From: Clostridiaceae bacterium
GTDB lineage: Bacteria > Bacillota > Clostridia > Acetivibrionales > DUMC01
Direction: 5' to 3'
NCBI GenBank assembly: GCA_012512865.1
Contig: JAAZDH010000110.1
Location: forward strand, 1-10,177
Length of the DNA stretch: 10,177 bases
Part shown: piece by piece, positions 6,467 through 10,177 of the stretch
Layout of the letters: each line of letters begins with the position of its first letter
Position numbering within the stretch: the first letter of the stretch is position 1
Notes under the pieces: model-generated
The model's database searches: none
What the model saw: the letters and a program-made list of their open reading frames with translations, nothing else
What the model was told of the DNA's origin: nothing
Translations under genes and position numbers: made by a program

Positions 6467-8410
6467 TTACTGCAACGACTCGAAATACTGCCTTACAATA
6501 TCTTTCATCGCAGCCGGGATTTGGGCTTCTTCCATGTATGAAGCAGCTTCCCTGCTGTATTGCGGCAGCACCTCGCTATACGGGCGCATTACCCCCCTTT
6601 GTACAGGGATGCCTTCCGCCGGGGAGTAACTGCTGCTGCCCCCCTCATGTTTCTGCCCGCTGACATAACCCGGGTCGTCATCCCCGCCAAGGCGCCTTGG
6701 GTCATAAATCTGCTCGTATTCCTCTTCCTGGCCTTCACCGGGTAACCTCCCTCCGCCGGCTTGTTCCCTGCCAGCGTAGCCTGAATCTTCATTTGTGCTT
6801 CCATCCCCTGCTCCGCCGTCACCACCTTGCTGCCCGCCGGAATGCTGCCCTTCGCCGGATGATTGTCCTCCGCCTTGAGATTTTCCTTCACCAGGGCTTT
6901 GCCCGGACCCGGAAGACCGGCCTTCATCCCCGTTTTGGGTTCCTCCTTGCCCAACCTGGCTGCCCTTGCCTCCCTGGCTTGCACTGCCGTACCGGCCGCC
7001 CTGGCTTCCCTGCCCGCCACCGGCACTCGAGCTTCCCTGGCTTCCCGCCGGCAGGCTGCTGTCCACTTGCGATATCTTGCTTTTCGCCTGCTGCATTGCC
7101 TGGGAAAGCTTAGCCATTACCTGCTGCGAAGCCGGATCCTGCCCGGATTGCATCATTCTCTCCAGCAAATCTCCCAAATCCTTCAATGCATTTTCTGTTG
7201 CCTGCAGCTGGCCAGGGTCAGCCTGCTCCTCATTCTCGCCAGGGGCTTTAAGTTCATCCCCGTACTCTCCCAGCTGTTGTGCAATTTCTTCCAGTTGACG
7301 GGCGATTTCCCCGTTGTCAACCTGCTCCGCCGCCTGCTTCATAATCTCCACAAGTTCTCCAGGGCTCATGCTCCCTTGCTCCACCTGCGCCATCAGCTGT
7401 TCCAGGGCCTGCTTTAAATCCGTGATGTCATCCTTTTCCATCGCTTCTCCAAGACCCCTTGTCATGTCAAACTGCTTGAAGGCTTCGCTTAGTTTACTTA
7501 ACTGCTTCTCCATGTCCAGTTTCTTAAGCTCGTTTTCAGCCCGGGACAAGGCTTTCAATGCATCCTCCTCGGTTCTTGCCTGCTTCACCTCCCCGGCCAA
7601 CCGGTCTATTTCTTCGAGAATTTTCTCCAGCTTGTCTTCTTCCAGCCCGCTGTTGTTTTTTATGTCCTCGCTGACCTTTTCCAATTCTTCAACCTGCTCA
7701 CTTACAGTATCCTGCAGCTTCTCAATTTTCCCGGCTTCTCCCCTTGCCCGGCTTGGTATGAAAAAAGATACTGTCGTAAGCACCATGAAGACAATAATTA
7801 TCACGGCAAACTTACTGGGAAACCTGACGGGGTAGATCTTCTTAAAATCTGTCCCGGATACCTTTGAAAATGCATCCTGCCTCTGAAGCAACGCAACCCC
7901 CGTATCATCATCTTGAAGCTCCCAGGCAGTTATAAGCCTTTCCTTGAGACCCAAAGCATCTGCGGTCTTCAATAAACTTTGTATCCCCGGTCGCAGGAAC
8001 AGGGATAGGATAAGGCCCAAAACCGCAAAAGTTCCATAAATCCAAAGAATCCACCGCAGCAAGTACGGTACGGGTACCAGGCATGCCAGGTATGACAGTA
8101 CAGTTGCTGCTGCCCCGCCAATGCAGATAGCTGCAAAAAGGCAAAGCAGCCCATTATTAATATGCATCCTGTTTTTTAGCGGTCCCAGGGCTTTTAAAAT
8201 ATCCTTCATGCCCAAATCGGCTGCATTACCCGGATTGCCTGTATTGCCAGGATTGCTCGAACTTCCCGTATTATGCGCATTATTCATGTTGCGCGCATTG
8301 TGCATGCTGTGCCCATTACCCGTGTACCGCGCCTTGTCAATACTGCCTATATTCCTGGAATTGCCCATATTAGCCTTTTTACCCAAGCTTTTCACCAAAT
8401 CGCTTCTCAC
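6467..8410 (-). CDS. Membrane-anchored coiled-coil protein with low-complexity segments (DUF4175-like, tentative)
   Basis: 647 residues. Order of parts: Asn/Gly-rich N-terminus (16-67), membrane helices at about 87-112 and 117-139, a basic loop with ALGLKERLITAWEL (152-165), a third helix (200-217), long Glu/Lys/Gln-rich coiled coil (about 224-450), Gly/Ser/Gln-rich disordered stretch (about 455-565), and a compact C-terminus ending VRQYFESLQ. The middle and C-terminal parts recall large coiled-coil proteins found in MoxR/BatA clusters, but the DUF4175 assignment is from memory of such clusters only. No enzymatic motif is visible. The GTG start at 8408-8410 directly abuts the permease stop and has AGAGGAA 8 nt upstream. 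Internal ATGs at residues 15 and 68 are alternatives, and residue 68 would drop the Asn/Gly-rich segment. By charge rules the coiled coil may lie outside the membrane. A structural or scaffolding role is inference. Confidence 0.85.
   Translation of the reverse strand: MRSDLVKSLGKKANMGNSRNIGSIDKARYTGNGHSMHNARNMNNAHNTGSSSNPGNTGNPGNAADLGMKDILKALGPLKNRMHINNGLLCLFAAICIGGAAATVLSYLACLVPVPYLLRWILWIYGTFAVLGLILSLFLRPGIQSLLKTADALGLKERLITAWELQDDDTGVALLQRQDAFSKVSGTDFKKIYPVRFPSKFAVIIIVFMVLTTVSFFIPSRARGEAGKIEKLQDTVSEQVEELEKVSEDIKNNSGLEEDKLEKILEEIDRLAGEVKQARTEEDALKALSRAENELKKLDMEKQLSKLSEAFKQFDMTRGLGEAMEKDDITDLKQALEQLMAQVEQGSMSPGELVEIMKQAAEQVDNGEIARQLEEIAQQLGEYGDELKAPGENEEQADPGQLQATENALKDLGDLLERMMQSGQDPASQQVMAKLSQAMQQAKSKISQVDSSLPAGSQGSSSAGGGQGSQGGRYGSASQGGKGSQVGQGGTQNGDEGRSSGSGQSPGEGKSQGGGQSSGEGQHSGGQQGGDGGAGDGSTNEDSGYAGREQAGGGRLPGEGQEEEYEQIYDPRRLGGDDDPGYVSGQKHEGGSSSYSPAEGIPVQRGVMRPYSEVLPQYSREAASYMEEAQIPAAMKDIVRQYFESLQ
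6716..7048 (-). other. Gly/Ser/Gln-rich disordered coding segment
   Basis: This segment encodes roughly residues 455-565 of the coiled-coil protein. It is built from short imperfect runs such as GGGQGSQGG, SQGGKGSQVGQGG and GEGKSQGGGQSSGEGQ. It links the coiled coil to the conserved-looking C-terminus and is expected to be unfolded. The DNA is rich in repeated CCTGGCT/CCGCC-type words on the plus strand, which explains the long antisense open frames here. Confidence 0.85.
8210..8365 (-). repeat. Asn/Gly-rich low-complexity N-terminus with 9-bp repeats
   Basis: Residues 16-67 of the coiled-coil protein are dominated by Asn, Gly, His, Met and Ala. The clearest repeat is PGN-TGN-PGN (9 nt per unit, 8225-8260 region), preceded by diverged units such as HNARNMNNAHNTG. 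It lies before the first membrane helix, probably in the cytoplasm. It looks like expansion of short repeats and may be poorly conserved among relatives. Confidence 0.75.
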
Positions 8411-9367
8411 CTACGCAATTCCTCTTTCCTCTATTCTTCCTCTTTCTTCTCCTTTTCCGTGTCCTTCTCTTTTATTTTTCCTTCTCCTTTTCACCGGCTC
8501 CAGTTTCCAGGCGCTTAAATATATGAGAATGCATGAGAACACTATGTTAAAAATGCTGTTTATCATCCAGGGCTTAAAGTACCTAAGCAGGCTGGTTTCT
8601 CTTTCGGCAAGCCTGTTGATTTCCTGGAACAAGGCACCTAATCCCACCATATCGTTTCGTCCCCCTGCCAGGAAGGATATAAACCCAAAGCCCGGAGAAG
8701 GGAATAATATCTTCGCCAGGATGGCATAGGTTAATTCCGCGTTAGCTCCTTGCCGGCTTAAGAAAAATGCACCCCATATGAATAAGGCAATAACCGGCCC
8801 GATGGCCAAGGCGGCAAAGCATATGTAAGATGCGATTATTGCCGTGACATTCCTGCGGAACAGGGTTGAAAGAAAAATCCCAAGGCTTGCCGCCATCAGT
8901 GCCGTAATAATGTAATACAATAGCAATAACAATACTTCCCCGATGCCGATTCCGCCAAAAAGGAAAACCACGCCCAGGATCGGCAATGATGCTACAACCA
9001 GCAGCATTATATTTGCTATTGAAACAAGCAGCTTGCCCATTACTATTGACAAGGTTGAAATGCCCGAGCATAGCATAAGGTCCAGGGTTTGCCTTTCCCT
9101 TTCACCGCTTATGGCCGTGGCTGTTAATGCCGGTACAATTAGAGCAAGGAGTGAAAACTGGAAAACCGCAATAACGTTGTATGTATCAACGGCTGTCCTG
9201 GGATTAAAGGTAGAATAGCCGTACCTGTTATATATAAGGTCGTTTCCAAGGAAAAACAGGTAAAGTACAAAGCCGAGAAATGCCAGGTACAGGCTTAGCA
9301 GAACGGGCATGCGCCATCCTCTCATCTTGGTCTTCAGGTCTTTTTCCAGGATAGGATTAAGCATCAT
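8411..9367 (-). CDS. ABC-2-type transporter permease
   Basis: 318 residues from the chosen start. Six membrane helices can be placed at about 20-40, 66-86, 108-135, 143-169, 175-203 and 267-288. The cytoplasmic motif AISGERERQTLDLML (85-99), between helices 2 and 3, is typical of ABC-2 permeases and probably forms the coupling helix to the ATPase encoded upstream. The N-terminal NPILEKDLKTKMRG also fits this family. The frame opens further upstream to 9415. I prefer ATG 9367 (or the adjacent ATG 9364), because GGGGGTG (9374-9380) lies 6-9 nt upstream and the protein then starts at the family-like MMLNPILEKDL. This overlaps the ATPase gene by 11 nt. The last 26 residues are very basic and charged, encoded by a purine-rich tract. 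The substrate is unknown. The pair resembles export-type systems rather than import, since no binding protein is present. Confidence 0.92.
   Translation of the reverse strand: MMLNPILEKDLKTKMRGWRMPVLLSLYLAFLGFVLYLFFLGNDLIYNRYGYSTFNPRTAVDTYNVIAVFQFSLLALIVPALTATAISGERERQTLDLMLCSGISTLSIVMGKLLVSIANIMLLVVASLPILGVVFLFGGIGIGEVLLLLLYYIITALMAASLGIFLSTLFRRNVTAIIASYICFAALAIGPVIALFIWGAFFLSRQGANAELTYAILAKILFPSPGFGFISFLAGGRNDMVGLGALFQEINRLAERETSLLRYFKPWMINSIFNIVFSCILIYLSAWKLEPVKRRRKNKREGHGKGEERGRIEERGIA
8419..8492 (-). other. Polypurine tract (minus strand) at the permease 3' end
   Basis: Over 74 nt the plus strand is almost purely C/T, with only four interruptions (8433, 8459, 8461, 8474), so the transcript is nearly all purine. 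It encodes the charged permease tail (Lys/Arg/Glu/Gly) and contains several AGGAA/GGAGAA words. The one nearest the GTG at 8410 probably serves as ribosome site for the coiled-coil gene. Confidence 0.8.
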
Positions 9368-10177
9368 GGCCTTCACCCCCTTCTGCTTCAATAAGTTGCA
9401 TGAAGACGGACTCAAGGCTTTTCCCTTCTTTTGTATATGATACCACGGGTACTTCCTGCATCACAAGCCTCTTCAGGATACCGGAAAATGTGTTTTCATC
9501 CCCCTTGTAGTCCGCCTCAATCACGTTCCCGTTAGTTATGATATTGCTTACGGAAGGCTGTTCCTGCAGCAACCTCACCGCATCTCCAATCTTGTCCTTC
9601 ACCTTTATTACCAGTTTTACAGTTCCAGCTACCTTATCCATTATTTCATCAACCGGCCCCCCGGCCACCATTTTACCCTTATCAATAATGCCAATTACGG
9701 TACACAGCTCTGCCAGCTCCGGCAGTATGTGGGAGCTTATGAGTATGGTCTTTCCCATATTTTTAAGCTCTCTCAATATACCCTTCATTTCCACCCTTGC
9801 CTTTGGGTCCAACCCTGAAGCCGGTTCATCGAGGATTAGCAGCCTTGGGTCATGGATGAGGCTTCTTGCAAGGCACAGCCTCTGCTTCATTCCCCGGCTA
9901 AGGCTATCCACGGGGGAATCCCTCCTGTGGCCAAGGTCCACCAATTCCAACAGCTGGTCGGTTATTCTCTTTCTATCCCTGTAGGGGATGCCATAAAGCC
10001 CTGCATAAAAATCCATGTACTCATCCACTTTCAGATCATCATAAACCCCGAAAAAATCCGGCATGTAGCCAATCTTCCTTTTAACCTCCCTGGGATTTTC
10101 CGAAATATCCATGCCGTCAACAATGACCTCCCCGGACGTTGGCGGCAGCAAGCCTGCTATAATCCTCATGGTAGTCG
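9357..10177 (-). CDS. ABC transporter ATPase subunit (5' end off the window)
   Basis: About 272 codons are visible. The frame continues upstream of the ATG at 10169 as Thr-Thr-Met-Arg-Ile-Ile, which is the tail of a Walker A (GKTTT-type), so the true start and the P-loop Gly-Lys lie outside the window. Counting from that Met: Q-loop region IGYMPDFFGVYDDL (33-46), ABC signature LSRGMKQR (90-97), Walker B LLILDEP (110-116), D-loop SGLDP (118-122), switch His 147 in ISSHILPEL, then an accessory C-terminal domain (about 182-270). The Q-loop position after GYMP is Asp, not Gln. The signature is LSRGM rather than LSGGQ, common in ABC-2 exporters. The stop TAA (9357-9359) lies inside the start of the permease gene, so the two are coupled and almost certainly form one transporter. 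It is predicted to be cytoplasmic, energising export or a mechanical membrane process. The substrate cannot be inferred. Confidence 0.96.
   Translation of the reverse strand, partial: TTMRIIAGLLPPTSGEVIVDGMDISENPREVKRKIGYMPDFFGVYDDLKVDEYMDFYAGLYGIPYRDRKRITDQLLELVDLGHRRDSPVDSLSRGMKQRLCLARSLIHDPRLLILDEPASGLDPKARVEMKGILRELKNMGKTILISSHILPELAELCTVIGIIDKGKMVAGGPVDEIMDKVAGTVKLVIKVKDKIGDAVRLLQEQPSVSNIITNGNVIEADYKGDENTFSGILKRLVMQEVPVVSYTKEGKSLESVFMQLIEAEGGEGHDA
9374..9380 (-). promoter_or_regulatory. Ribosome binding site deciding the permease start
   Basis: GGGGGTG, followed by AAGGCC and then ATGATG, is a good match to the anti-Shine-Dalgarno sequence at proper spacing (6 nt to ATG 9367, 9 nt to ATG 9364). 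It lies within the last codons of the ATPase gene. It supports the short permease over the longer frame beginning at 9415, whose extra 16 residues (SPSSCNLLKQKGVKA) do not look like family sequence. Confidence 0.7.

Noticed and set aside
6407..6500. Internal promoter in front of the MoxR gene
   Set aside because: TTGTAA and TTGCAG-like boxes occur, but no suitably spaced -10 box follows; not strong enough to annotate.
6863..7417. Plus-strand open frame of 184 codons and overlapping neighbours
   Set aside because: Antisense to the Gly/Ser/Gln-rich and coiled-coil coding region; stop codons are scarce there because of base composition.
8121..8729. Plus-strand open frame of 202 codons with LPGLPVLPG repeats
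   Set aside because: The repeats are the complement of the Asn/Gly-rich coding repeats on the minus strand; the permease and coiled-coil frames there carry real helices and motifs.
9368..9415. N-terminal extension of the permease to the ATG at 9413-9415
   Set aside because: The extra 16 residues do not look like a permease N-terminus and overlap the ATPase gene further; a good ribosome site lies just before ATG 9367.

Overview
The window is one continuous gene cluster read entirely on the minus strand. It starts beyond the right edge and runs off the left edge. Seven genes fill almost the whole window. The only gap longer than a few bases is 60 nt (6407-6466), so no gene-free stretch exceeds 300 bases. 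I see no RNA genes, insertion sequences, CRISPR arrays, integration sites or factor-independent terminators. The moderate GC content, strong AAGGAGG-type ribosome binding sites, frequent TTG and GTG starts, and protein styles suggest a Firmicute of the Clostridia type. This is an inference, because no taxonomic marker gene is present.

In transcription order (right to left) the genes are: (1) an ABC-2-type ATPase cut by the right edge just after Walker A (9357-10177); (2) its six-helix permease (8411-9367); (3) a 647-residue membrane-anchored coiled-coil protein with Asn/Gly-rich and Gly/Ser/Gln-rich low-complexity segments, distantly like the DUF4175-type proteins seen in such clusters (6467-8410); (4) a MoxR-family AAA+ ATPase (5417-6406); (5) a soluble DUF58 protein (4560-5420); (6) a BatA-type membrane protein with a von Willebrand A (VWA) domain, a GATase-like region and a 15-bp tandem repeat (2419-4563); (7) a large membrane protein with two VWA domains and a GATase-like fold, cut by the left edge (1-2435).

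Adjacent genes overlap by 4-17 nt or abut, except at the coiled-coil/MoxR junction. There a 60-nt spacer carries a duplicated Shine-Dalgarno sequence and a short palindrome. This points to one translationally coupled operon with a possible re-initiation point in front of moxR.

Functionally, MoxR ATPases with DUF58 and VWA partners are believed to act as chaperone-like modules that assemble or activate protein or metal-dependent complexes. Charge distribution around the membrane helices suggests that the VWA parts of the two large membrane proteins lie outside the membrane, while MoxR, DUF58 and the ABC ATPase are cytoplasmic. A reasonable working picture is a cell-envelope machine that spans the membrane, energised inside by an AAA+ ATPase and an ABC ATPase. 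Its substrate cannot be read from this sequence.
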